From positions 186,001-250,000 of the forward strand of contig NZ_JAHCVJ010000006.1 in the NCBI RefSeq assembly GCF_018476885.1: a DNA stretch of 64,000 bases, written 5' to 3'. The notes under the pieces are model-generated. The model searched no databases and was not told where the DNA came from. It saw only the letters and a list, made by a program, of their open reading frames with translations. Below, in pieces: positions 15,286 to 24,109 of this stretch. Origin of the DNA: Geoanaerobacter pelophilus. GTDB lineage: Bacteria; Desulfobacterota; Desulfuromonadia; Geobacterales; DSM-12255. Each line of letters starts with the position of its first letter. Positions within the stretch are counted from its first letter, which is position 1. A program made the position numbers and the translations under genes.

Positions 15286-16648
15286 AAGCAAACGTATTCT
15301 GGTGGTAGACGACGAGGAAAATCTTCGCCATATGCTCAAGGTAATGCTCCAAAAGCTCGGTTATTCGGTGGAGCTGGCGTCTGACGGTAGCGAAGCGCTG
15401 GAGCTGATGCGAAGTGACCGCTTTGATTTTGTGCTTTGTGATATCAGGATGCCTGTGGTCGACGGGACTGAGTTTATAAGCAAGGCTGTGCAATCAGGGG
15501 ATCCGGCAACAATTATCATGATGTCTGCCTATGGCACGGTCGATTCGGCCATTGAGTGCATGAAGCTGGGCGCATACGATTATATCTCCAAGCCGTTCAA
15601 GAGTGATGAGATCGCTTTGGTGCTCAAGAAGGCCGAAGAGAGGGAGCGACTGAAAACGGAAAACCGCCAGCTCCAGGCGGCGGTAACTCGTGAGTTTTGT
15701 TTTTCCGGAATCATAAGCAAGAATCCTCGAATGCTCGAAATCTTCTCTCTGGTCGAGAAGGTCTGTGACTTCAAAACCACTGTTCTCATTCTTGGGGAGT
15801 CAGGAACCGGAAAGGAACTGATCGCCAAGGCGCTGCATTTCAACAGTGTTCGGCGCAAAGGGCCATTCATCGCGGTAAACTGCGGCGCAATCCCTGAGAA
15901 CCTCCTCGAAAGCGAGCTGTTCGGTCATGTTAAAGGCGCCTTCACCGATGCCTTCAGTGACAAAACAGGGCTTTTCGAGCAGGCTGATGGTGGGACGCTG
16001 TTCCTTGATGAAATCGGTGAGATGCCTTTGTCGCTTCAGGTGAAATTGCTTCGGGTGCTACAAGAGGAGGAGATCAGGAAGGTCGGAGCGTCATCGTCAA
16101 AAAAGGTTGATGTCAGAGTCGTATCTGCCACTTCAAGGGATCTGGAAGCGGATGTGCTCAAGGGGCGCTTCAGGGAGGACCTTTTTTTCAGATTGAACGT
16201 CTTTGCGCTCACGCTCATGCCGCTCCGAGAGAGAACAGAGGATATTCCGCTTTTGACAGAGTATTTCTTGAGCCGCTATGGGGAAAAATTCGGAAAGAAT
16301 GGCATCCGGTGTAACCAGAGTGCCATGCAGCTTCTTTTGGAATACCCATGGCCCGGCAATGTCCGGGAACTGGAAAATACCATAGAACGCGGGGTAGTCG
16401 TGTGTGACGGCACTGTTCTTGGCCCCGAATGCTTGCCTGAAAGGCTTCGTCGTATTAATGCCAGGGAGTTGCCTGAAGTCATACCCCCTGACTGTATTTC
16501 TTTAAAACGCGCCGGCGAACTTCTTGAAAGGGCTTTTATTCGGCGAGCTCTTGAAGCGACTGGTGGTAACAGAAGCCACGCAGCAAGGATGCTTGAGATA
16601 AGCCACAGATCGCTACTGTACAAGCTTAAAGAATACAATATTGAGTAG
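15272..16648 (+). CDS. Sigma-54-dependent response regulator (NtrC/PilR family)
   Basis: Activates sigma-54 RNA polymerase when phosphorylated. The 458 residues comprise a receiver domain (VVDDEENLRHM, phosphoacceptor D57 in CDIRMP, conserved lysine in YISKPFKSDE), an AAA+ domain (GESGTGKELIAKALH; GGTLFLDEIGEM; RFREDLFFRLNVF) and a Fis-type helix-turn-helix (GGNRSHAARMLEISHRSLLYK). The sigma-54 contact loop reads GAFTDA instead of the common GAFTGA. It overlaps the kinase gene by 14 bases. A consensus sigma-54 promoter lies 125 bases after its stop, before the dsbC-pilY1-pilin genes, which makes that operon the obvious target. Confidence 0.94.
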   Translation: MKSPESKRILVVDDEENLRHMLKVMLQKLGYSVELASDGSEALELMRSDRFDFVLCDIRMPVVDGTEFISKAVQSGDPATIIMMSAYGTVDSAIECMKLGAYDYISKPFKSDEIALVLKKAEERERLKTENRQLQAAVTREFCFSGIISKNPRMLEIFSLVEKVCDFKTTVLILGESGTGKELIAKALHFNSVRRKGPFIAVNCGAIPENLLESELFGHVKGAFTDAFSDKTGLFEQADGGTLFLDEIGEMPLSLQVKLLRVLQEEEIRKVGASSSKKVDVRVVSATSRDLEADVLKGRFREDLFFRLNVFALTLMPLRERTEDIPLLTEYFLSRYGEKFGKNGIRCNQSAMQLLLEYPWPGNVRELENTIERGVVVCDGTVLGPECLPERLRRINARELPEVIPPDCISLKRAGELLERAFIRRALEATGGNRSHAARMLEISHRSLLYKLKEYNIE

Positions 16649-16772
16649 TGTGAAATTAATGCGTAGTATTGATGGAAACGCTATGCAAATATTGCGGTAT
16701 AATTCTTACTGTTACTGTATGCGCATTAAATAACCTGTAGAAAATGCAAGCTAATGCTCTCTTTGGTTGATG

Positions 16773-16788
16773 TGGCACTTCAATTGCT
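16773..16788 (+). promoter_or_regulatory. Sigma-54 promoter (-24/-12) of the dsbC-pilY1-minor pilin operon
   Basis: The sequence TGGCAC-N5-TTGCT matches the sigma-54 consensus at every conserved position, with GG at 16774-16775 and GC at 16786-16787 in the required spacing. The transcript would start near 16799, leaving a leader of about 57 bases before ATG 16856. The adjacent gene upstream encodes a sigma-54 activator. Confidence 0.75.
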
Positions 16789-16855
16789 TTAATTTTTTAT
16801 CACTCATTATAAATAAATACTCAATATTTCTATGATTCATGACGAAAGGTAGACT

Positions 16856-17662
16856 ATGAAGCGAGTGATTATTGCTGGACTTTTATTGATGCTCCCTGTC
16901 GCATCTGCGATTGCTCTTCAGTTGGACGAGAGCTGTTCCGGCGGATCGGGCCACTCTGGCGAAGATTGTGCGAAGTGCCATAATTTGGATTTGAATGAAG
17001 CAAGCAAGCTCGTGGAGGGAGTAGGTAAAGTCCTTTCTGTTAAGCATTCACCGGTGCGAGGGCTTTTTGAGGTTGCTTTGGAAAGCCAGGGCAAAAAGGG
17101 AACCGCTTATGTCGATTATGCAAAAAAACACCTGATTGCCGGGACGATCTTTTCTCTGGAAACAAAAAAGCAAGTGGTTGATGGACCGCAGCTTCCTCAG
17201 TCAAACCCCGCGAAGGTGGATATAAACTCCTTGCCGACAAAGTATTCGATTGTTCTCGGAAATCCTGAAGGGAAGAAGCGACTGTTTGTTTTTACCGATC
17301 CCGATTGTCCGTTCTGTTCCAAACTGCATATGGAGTTGATCAAGCTGATCTATATGGAGCCCGACTTGGCGATTTATGTGAAAATGTTTCCACTTAAGAT
17401 GCACCCCGGCGCTTATGACAAGGCGAGGGTCATACTGGGCGGGGACGCGCCATATCTGCTCAATAAGGCTTTTGCCGGGGAACAGTTGCCAGCGCCCGGG
17501 CCTAAGGATGCAAAAGAACCAGTTGATGAATCTATTAAACTTGGCCAATCGCTGGGCATAGCTGCAACGCCTACGCTGGTGCTACCGGACGGGCGTATAG
17601 TCAGCGGCTTTCGCGATGCTGCCAAGATTAAGCAGCTTGTAAATGGAGAGATTGAGAAGTAG
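16856..17662 (+). CDS. DsbC-like thiol:disulfide protein with N-terminal CxxCH motif
   Basis: An exported 268-residue protein (signal peptide about residues 1-21) of the DsbC/DsbG thioredoxin family. The catalytic motif is C151-P-F-C154 in FTDPDCPFCSKLH, with a cis-proline near AATPTLVLPDGR. Before the linker-like domain it carries CAKCH at residues 38-42, a potential haem c attachment site, plus an extra cysteine in DESCSGG. It is the first gene behind the sigma-54 promoter. Its likely job is to form or correct disulfides in exported pilus proteins, especially the cysteine-containing PilY1 two genes downstream. Whether haem is actually bound cannot be seen. Confidence 0.85.
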   Translation: MKRVIIAGLLLMLPVASAIALQLDESCSGGSGHSGEDCAKCHNLDLNEASKLVEGVGKVLSVKHSPVRGLFEVALESQGKKGTAYVDYAKKHLIAGTIFSLETKKQVVDGPQLPQSNPAKVDINSLPTKYSIVLGNPEGKKRLFVFTDPDCPFCSKLHMELIKLIYMEPDLAIYVKMFPLKMHPGAYDKARVILGGDAPYLLNKAFAGEQLPAPGPKDAKEPVDESIKLGQSLGIAATPTLVLPDGRIVSGFRDAAKIKQLVNGEIEK

Positions 17663-17709
17663 TTAGATGTTTTCTCGGCCTAAAGAGAAAGGTTAAGGAG
17701 AGCAAGGTT

Positions 17710-18012
17710 ATGAAAAGATACAGCGTTGTAATTCTGGTAGTTCTGTTCCTGTCCATCCCCTTGTTTTCGGCAATTAGCTCAGCTGCAGATCAGTCTGTTT
17801 TTTATGGCATCTTGGTCAGTTTTAAAGGGAATACCCTGACTGTTATGGATCAAAAAGGGACCACTGAGCGATTTGATGTCAATAAGAACACTCTAGTGTC
17901 TTCCCGTGAAGGTACAGCCAGACTGGAAAAGTTACTCCCTGGGACGCGGCTGAGCGTTACTGCCAAGGGTGACAGGGCTGTTATGATCACCATCAAGGAG
18001 GTGCCGAAATGA
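17710..18012 (+). CDS. Small exported protein, function unknown
   Basis: A 100-residue protein with a clear signal peptide ending SSAAD at about residue 26, preceded by the ribosome site AAGGAG. The mature part is a predicted small beta barrel: FYGILVSFKGNTLTVMDQKG and LLPGTRLSVTAKG alternate strands and turns, as in OB-fold-like periplasmic proteins. No catalytic or metal motif is evident. It lies between the DsbC-like gene and pilY1, and its stop overlaps the pilY1 start by four bases (ATGA), so it is probably made together with PilY1 and may aid its export or assembly. Confidence 0.8.
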   Translation: MKRYSVVILVVLFLSIPLFSAISSAADQSVFYGILVSFKGNTLTVMDQKGTTERFDVNKNTLVSSREGTARLEKLLPGTRLSVTAKGDRAVMITIKEVPK

Positions 18013-21000
18013 AGCGTCTGATCATTGTCCTTTTTTCGGTACTCACGTTATCACTACTGTTGTCGTCTTTATCTAACGCTGCAACCAATACGGTAACCAC
18101 AACTCCAGCGGATGACCCGTCTTTTCTGAATCCTGTTGCCGTTGACGTTAATATTTACTTTACTTTCGGCGTTACCGTACCGTGGGACGAAATTTATCAC
18201 AATAATCAGTTACGAATTACACTCAGGAAAAAAGGGACAACGGCAAATCTTTTGACTTCTTCGGATTTCACGCGTTGGTCTACTTGGTCCGGTAGCTGGG
18301 TTGATCCCGATAGTGGGTCAAAAAAGAGTAACTGGTACAAGGCAAACCCGTCGACTGACCTTTTGCCAAACACTGTTTATGAAATTGTTATTAATAAGAG
18401 TATCGAAGACGATAACGGTGATGGTTTAGGTAATTCCAATATCCTTGTGACATTTAAAACGGCCGGGGCTGCTCCTACTGCTGCAAAAATCATTGATACT
18501 GATCCGAACAACAATGATATCAACATCCCGCTCAACCAGCCGTCGGTTTCAGTGAAGTTCGACCAACAGGTGATAGCTTCAACTGCTGCAGATGCTAATT
18601 ATGCTGACTCTGTTATCAATCCGGCAAATTTTTACATATCCCCTGCCGTAGCAGGGACACTCTCCTATGATGCCGGGCAGTCCATTGCCAAGATTACTTT
18701 TTCATCCGCCCTAGCCCAAAATACGACCTATACCGTTACGGTAAAGAACGTGAAAGATGCAAACGGGAATTATGTCGCCAGCCAGCCGTATTCATTCTCG
18801 TTTAAGACGGTTGCCGGCGATACTACAAAGCCTACCTGCAGTATCGTGACCCCTGCTAACGGTGCAACTTTGGTATCTATTGCAACGGACATAGTTATTA
18901 AATTCAGCGAAGAGATGAACCCGGCAACAATCAATTCACCGGCTACTACAATAACGGTCAATGGTGGTGTTACCGGTACTGTTACCTACGATTCCAGCGG
19001 CACAATGCAAGCTACATTCGTGCCGTCGGCCCCGCTTGCGTATTCGACGACCTACACGGTGACGGTCTCAACAGCCGCGAAAGACCTCTCCGGTAACGCA
19101 ATGCAGGCTGCGTACACTGCCTCATTTACGACAGCTCAAAACACCCCTCCGGCAGGTATGGGCAATTTCTGTCAGGTTCCACCTTTTGCTGCGAACACAG
19201 CGGTAAAGCCCAATGTCTTGCTGATGGTTGATAACTCAGGGAGTATGAATGAGTTTGCGTACAAGAATAAGGGGTATGGCGACAGCAACTACGACACTAG
19301 CTATGATTCCGGAAAAACCTATTATGGCTATTTTGATTCGACAAAAATGTTTCAGTACGACACGACTTCTGGCGGGTTTTTCAAGATCAACTCTGCTGCC
19401 GCAATCGATAAAACCAGCTTTTGGTCAGGGAATTTCCTTAACTGGCTGACAATGCGGAGAACCGATCTTGTCCGAAAGGTGCTGGTGGGAGGGAAGATAT
19501 CTCCACGGTCTGCCTCAACAGCAAATTATGTGTTGGCTCATGACAACCCTGACCGTGATTACTACAAAAGGTATGTGAATAACTATTATGTCATTGACAA
19601 CGGCAAGATTTACTCTTGTGGCAATAATTCCGAGTGTTCATCCAGTAACGCGGCAAATACTTATAATGTCAAAGTATATGTGGGTGATAACCCTCCAGAA
19701 GAAGGTCTGATTATCAAGATGGTGGACAGGATCAACTTTGGGATCATGTTTTTTAACACCGGCACAAAGTTTGAGGACAACCAGAATAACTCTAAAGATG
19801 GCGGCTATGTGTCGGTTGACATCGGTTCATCCGGCACCAATCTGGTGACACAGGTTGAGAATACCAATCCGACGACCTGGACTCCCTTGGCCGAGACTTA
19901 TTATGAAGCTACCCGATACTTCCAGGCAACCACCAGCATGTTTAACGGAGGAACCTATAACGGTAAAGACCCTATTACCTTCGCCTGTCAGAAAAACTTT
20001 GTCCTGATTCTCACCGACGGTGAATCAACGAAGGATCAGAATTTGCCCGGAGGGAACTGGGGCACGCCGGTTTCGGATGATAATCCTTCACCTTATACAT
20101 TTAATGTAAAGACATACATGGACAAGATTGCCGCGAATGAAGGATATGCGAGCCAGTGGGCCACTTCGCCCAATACTAGCGATGGTTCCTATTACCTCGA
20201 AGCGGTGGCTTACTGGGCGCACATTACTGATTTACGAACCTCCACCATGGGTAAGAGCGATATTGCAGATAAACAGAACCTCACAATATATGCCGTATTT
20301 GCTTTTGACGACTCAAATCTTGGCAGGGATCTTTTGCAGAAAACATGCAAATATGGGGGGTTTGATGACTCGAACGGCAATGACAAGCCAGATCTGAAAA
20401 GTGAATGGGATAAGAATAATGATAATATCCCTGATACTTACTATGAGGCGCAAGATGGCAGCAAACTGCCGGGAGTGCTTGAAGGGGCGCTGCTCGATAT
20501 TCTGACAAGAGTTTCTTCCGGTACAGCGGCATCAATCCTCAATAACAGTGAGGGGAGCGGGGCCAATCTTCTACAGGCGGTATTTTATCCGAAGAAAGCC
20601 TTTGTGGAAGGATCAGACGTAAGCTGGATCGGTGAAATGCAGAACCTTTGGTATTATGTGGATCCAGCCCTACAGAAAACTTCGATTCGAGAAGATTCTG
20701 ATCAAAACTTTATCCTGAAAGTAAAGACGACACCGTCAGCGAGTCCGCCTGAAGGTGACAAGGTTGTTCAATTTTACTTTGACACATCTGATAACCAGAC
20801 AAAGGTTAATCGCTATGAAGATGCTGATGGGGATGGTTCTGCTGATTCCTCAACCCCGATAGACACGATTTCGCCGGATTATGTCAACAGCATTTGGCGG
20901 GCTGGCAGAATGCTCTGGGCAAGAGATCTTACCCGCGCTGACGGAAAGCAGGGGCCGAGGACTATATATACTCATTCAGGACTGGGATATGATAGCGCTA

Positions 21001-23150
21001 CTTCCAAGCTTGCAACCCTTTCATCGTTGCTTACGACGGATACTGATGTCCAGTCCCTTTTGCAGGCCGCCAATCAAACCGTAGCACAGGATATAGTCAA
21101 GTATGTAAGTGGTGAGGATCTGGCCGGAGCACGATCAAGAACAGTAACTATAAAAACATGCAGCAACAATCGCGTAAAGAACTGCAGTCTTGATAGTGAA
21201 TGTTCTCCCGGAACATGCGTTAACAGTTCATCGGTCTGGCGCCTGGGAGACATAGTTTCCTCAACTCCGAAGCTTGTTTCAAGTATCAGAATGAACAACT
21301 ATTCTCTCGCCGCGCCAACAGGGTATGCAGATAACAGTTACGCTGCTTTTGCGGCTTCAACTACCTACAAGCAGCGTGGAATGGTTTTTGTTGGTGCCAA
21401 CGACGGTATGCTTCATGCCTTCAAACTCGGCATTCTCAAAGAAATTAACGGTACAACCGAAAAAGCCAAGCTGGTTGATACTTCAGACAACACAGCGACT
21501 GCCGATAATGAACTCGGCAAAGAGATGTGGGGTTATGTCCCACGTAATGCTTTGCCTTATCTTGCCTACCTGAAGGAGCAAGATTACTGTCACTTGTATT
21601 ATGTAGACAAGACAGCATCACTGCTTGATGCGAGCATTGGAACGGACGGCACCGATACCGATTACTGGAAAAAAACTAAAGCCGCAAATGGATCTACATG
21701 GCGGACTGTCTTACTGGGAGGTATGGGGCTTGGGGGTGCCTGCAGGGATTCTTCAGGAGCTTGTGCAGGTGAGGGGTGTGTTAAAACGCCTAGTTCTGGG
21801 AATGGTTTATCCTCCTATTTTGCACTTGACGTTACTGACCCGGAATCACCGAAATATATGTGGGAATTTCCGAGTGCTGAAATCGCTGCAGATGCCAACA
21901 CCACATCTCACGCAGCGGCCAGGGGGGCACTTGGTTTTTCAACCACCGGCCCAGCAATTGTAAGAGTCTCAACCAAATCTCCTGATACCTGTAGCCCTGC
22001 AGATGGGTTGGCTGCAGATCCAAAAGTTTATTGTTCCCCAAATCATGACAAGAACGGGCGATGGTTTGCCGTTTTCGCTTCCGGTCCCACAGGTCCTATT
22101 GATACGGCAACCAAGGAGTTCAAGGGACAATCCGATCAGAATCTCAAGCTGTTTGTTGTTGATCTCCGGACAGGTACGCTTCTTCATACAATCGACACTG
22201 GGATAGCAAAGGCTTTTGCTGGGTCCCTTTCTACAAGTTTTGTCGATACCGATCGATACAGCTCTTCACTTTCCGGTTTCTATAGCGATGATGTCATTTA
22301 CATCGGGTATGTGCAGAAGGATACATCTGTAACTCCGAATACCTGGACCAAGGGGGGGGTCCTCAGGTTGTCAACAAAGGAAGACCCTGATCCTACAAAA
22401 TGGCAGCTCTCCACTCTGATAAACGGTATCGGCCCAGTGACTTCATCGGTTACAAAACTTCAGGACAGGAATAATTATTCTTTGTGGGTTTACTTTGGGA
22501 CTGGTCGATATTTCTTCAAGCAGGACGATCCTTCTGCAGTACAGCAGAAGCTTTATGGCATCAAAGACCCCTGCTATTCAACTAACAACAGGCAGGCGCA
22601 TACTCCGAAGACCAATGCCAGTGGTGCCAGTAATCGTTTTGACCCAACCTGTACCGATACGGTAACTGAGTCTTTGGTGGATCAGACAGGTGACGCTTCA
22701 ACAGCGCCTGCCAGCACTCTTGCCGCGACTGCTGCCGGCTGGAAGATTCAATTGGAAGCCTCAGGGGTCGATAGTTATTCAGAGCGGGTGATTACCGACC
22801 CAATAGCAACGCCATCTGGTGCAGTTTTCTTTACCACGTTCAAACCGAGTTCCAATGTCTGCAAATTCGGCGGTGAGTCATTGGTCTGGGCGGTTAAATA
22901 CAATACTGGCGGAGTGCCGCCATCTGCTGCGATGCAAGGAAAAGCGTTGTTGCAGGTTTCAACCGGTGCTTTTGCTGAATTGACCCTCCGGGAAGCTTTC
23001 AAGCAAAAAGGGGCACTTGTCGGTCATCAAGGATACGAGGGACGGCGGCTCAACGAGAAAATTTCCGGAGTTCCTCCTGCTTCTCAGGGGCTGGCGCTTA
23101 TCACTAACCCACAACCGATGAAGAAACTGTTGCATATCATGGAGAAATAG
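18009..23150 (+). CDS. pilY1: PilY1-type pilus tip-associated adhesin
   Basis: A very large (1713 aa) exported protein. After the signal peptide (cleavage near SLSNAA, residue 25) come about three Ig-like SbsA/Big_5-type domains (about 30-380, with repeated LAQNTTYTVTV and LAYSTTYTVTVS strands). A von Willebrand A-like domain follows, with the metal-site motif LLMVDNSGSMNEF near residue 405 and an insertion-rich region to about 900. The C-terminal half (about 1080-1640) is the PilY1 beta-propeller, with RGMVFVGANDGMLHAF near 1125 and DVTDPESPKYMWEF near 1273. PilY1 proteins prime pilus assembly with minor pilins, counter retraction and bind calcium. It is followed directly by the minor pilin genes. 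Longer than the roughly 1160-residue Pseudomonas protein mainly because of the N-terminal domains. Confidence 0.95.
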   Translation: MKRLIIVLFSVLTLSLLLSSLSNAATNTVTTTPADDPSFLNPVAVDVNIYFTFGVTVPWDEIYHNNQLRITLRKKGTTANLLTSSDFTRWSTWSGSWVDPDSGSKKSNWYKANPSTDLLPNTVYEIVINKSIEDDNGDGLGNSNILVTFKTAGAAPTAAKIIDTDPNNNDINIPLNQPSVSVKFDQQVIASTAADANYADSVINPANFYISPAVAGTLSYDAGQSIAKITFSSALAQNTTYTVTVKNVKDANGNYVASQPYSFSFKTVAGDTTKPTCSIVTPANGATLVSIATDIVIKFSEEMNPATINSPATTITVNGGVTGTVTYDSSGTMQATFVPSAPLAYSTTYTVTVSTAAKDLSGNAMQAAYTASFTTAQNTPPAGMGNFCQVPPFAANTAVKPNVLLMVDNSGSMNEFAYKNKGYGDSNYDTSYDSGKTYYGYFDSTKMFQYDTTSGGFFKINSAAAIDKTSFWSGNFLNWLTMRRTDLVRKVLVGGKISPRSASTANYVLAHDNPDRDYYKRYVNNYYVIDNGKIYSCGNNSECSSSNAANTYNVKVYVGDNPPEEGLIIKMVDRINFGIMFFNTGTKFEDNQNNSKDGGYVSVDIGSSGTNLVTQVENTNPTTWTPLAETYYEATRYFQATTSMFNGGTYNGKDPITFACQKNFVLILTDGESTKDQNLPGGNWGTPVSDDNPSPYTFNVKTYMDKIAANEGYASQWATSPNTSDGSYYLEAVAYWAHITDLRTSTMGKSDIADKQNLTIYAVFAFDDSNLGRDLLQKTCKYGGFDDSNGNDKPDLKSEWDKNNDNIPDTYYEAQDGSKLPGVLEGALLDILTRVSSGTAASILNNSEGSGANLLQAVFYPKKAFVEGSDVSWIGEMQNLWYYVDPALQKTSIREDSDQNFILKVKTTPSASPPEGDKVVQFYFDTSDNQTKVNRYEDADGDGSADSSTPIDTISPDYVNSIWRAGRMLWARDLTRADGKQGPRTIYTHSGLGYDSATSKLATLSSLLTTDTDVQSLLQAANQTVAQDIVKYVSGEDLAGARSRTVTIKTCSNNRVKNCSLDSECSPGTCVNSSSVWRLGDIVSSTPKLVSSIRMNNYSLAAPTGYADNSYAAFAASTTYKQRGMVFVGANDGMLHAFKLGILKEINGTTEKAKLVDTSDNTATADNELGKEMWGYVPRNALPYLAYLKEQDYCHLYYVDKTASLLDASIGTDGTDTDYWKKTKAANGSTWRTVLLGGMGLGGACRDSSGACAGEGCVKTPSSGNGLSSYFALDVTDPESPKYMWEFPSAEIAADANTTSHAAARGALGFSTTGPAIVRVSTKSPDTCSPADGLAADPKVYCSPNHDKNGRWFAVFASGPTGPIDTATKEFKGQSDQNLKLFVVDLRTGTLLHTIDTGIAKAFAGSLSTSFVDTDRYSSSLSGFYSDDVIYIGYVQKDTSVTPNTWTKGGVLRLSTKEDPDPTKWQLSTLINGIGPVTSSVTKLQDRNNYSLWVYFGTGRYFFKQDDPSAVQQKLYGIKDPCYSTNNRQAHTPKTNASGASNRFDPTCTDTVTESLVDQTGDASTAPASTLAATAAGWKIQLEASGVDSYSERVITDPIATPSGAVFFTTFKPSSNVCKFGGESLVWAVKYNTGGVPPSAAMQGKALLQVSTGAFAELTLREAFKQKGALVGHQGYEGRRLNEKISGVPPASQGLALITNPQPMKKLLHIMEK

Positions 23151-23189
23151 GACAACGCCTTAAAAGCATTTTGATTCCAGGGGCTGGCA

Positions 23190-23708
23190 ATGATTAGGCA
23201 CATTTTCCTATCTTATAATAAATCGTCTGGCGGAGAATCTGGATTTACTCTTGTAGAGTTGATTACCGTTATTGCAATCATGGGAGTATTACTTTCAATT
23301 GCTACGATCAATTTCAGGCACTACAGGGTCAAATCTGGGATTGAAAACCAAACTCGAGAAATGTACGCCGATATCAATAGCGCCAGGATAGATTCAATTC
23401 ACACAAAGAAGAGGCATGCGGTGATACTGAACACTAATAGTTACGCGCTTAAGAATTTTACTACCAATGAGCCAACTACTGCAGGCAGGACGCTTGTAAC
23501 CAGAGCCATTCCCAACGCGATTACCAAGGAGGGCGGAACAACCTATGCTAATGAAATGATCCTGTTTGATATCAGGGGTTTTACTGATTTTGGGACAACT
23601 TTGGTTGTGAATCCTCTTGGCAATGAAGCAAGTCAGAACTGTATTGTTGTTTCGGCATCAAGGATAAACATGGGGAGGGTGGCAAGTGACAACACCTGTC
23701 AGTTCTGA
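23190..23708 (+). CDS. Minor pilin, FimT/FimU (GspH) type
   Basis: A 172-residue type IV prepilin. A 17-residue leader ends in glycine before the cleavage motif G-FTLVELITVIAIMG, with the +5 glutamate, and the hydrophobic helix continues to about residue 42. The body has the GspH/FimT pattern, with MYADINSARIDSIHTKKRHAV in the expected place. Minor pilins of this type form the initiating complex under PilY1 at the pilus tip. The gene is 39 bases after pilY1 and its end overlaps the next minor pilin by 23 bases. Confidence 0.9.
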   Translation: MIRHIFLSYNKSSGGESGFTLVELITVIAIMGVLLSIATINFRHYRVKSGIENQTREMYADINSARIDSIHTKKRHAVILNTNSYALKNFTTNEPTTAGRTLVTRAIPNAITKEGGTTYANEMILFDIRGFTDFGTTLVVNPLGNEASQNCIVVSASRINMGRVASDNTCQF

Positions 23709-24096
23709 TTCTAAGGGGTTTACTTTACTGGAATTTCTTGTTGCGCTGGTTATTCTCACATTTGGCATCCTTGCCCTGTTGCAATCGGTCAATCTTGCCA
23801 TAAGCCATAATATGACCAATCAGCTTCGTTTGGAGGGGGCAATGGTGGCGGATTCAGTGCTTGCAACCGAGCTTTCTAAGGGTGGCACAACAGCCGGGTT
23901 TGCTGCGATTTCAACAGTGACGAGCAAGCTTTTGATCTCCCAAAAAGTTATGAATGGTTTCAGGAACTACTCAGTGACTAAAGTAGGCAGTTCTGTGACA
24001 GATAACACCAAGCGAGTGGATGTTGTGGTGGCTTGGAGATACAAGAAAGACAGGTTCCAGCATGGTGCCTCGACCCTTATTTCAAAGATACAGTAG
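23686..24096 (+). CDS. pilV: Minor pilin, PilV type
   Basis: A 136-residue prepilin starting at GTG 23686 behind GGGGAGGGTGG, with short leader, cleavage motif KG-FTLLEFLVALVILTFG and the +5 glutamate. The PilV class is indicated by the second half of the helix (LALLQSVNLAISHN) and small size. It overlaps the FimU-like gene by 23 bases and is followed by pilW after 13 bases. It should be processed by the prepilin peptidase at 12.9 kb. Confidence 0.88.
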   Translation: MTTPVSSDSKGFTLLEFLVALVILTFGILALLQSVNLAISHNMTNQLRLEGAMVADSVLATELSKGGTTAGFAAISTVTSKLLISQKVMNGFRNYSVTKVGSSVTDNTKRVDVVVAWRYKKDRFQHGASTLISKIQ

Positions 24097-24109
24097 TAAC
24101 GGGCTCATT

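Noticed and set aside
16661-16735. 24-codon frame before the sigma-54 promoter
   Set aside because: No ribosome site and no features; likely chance.
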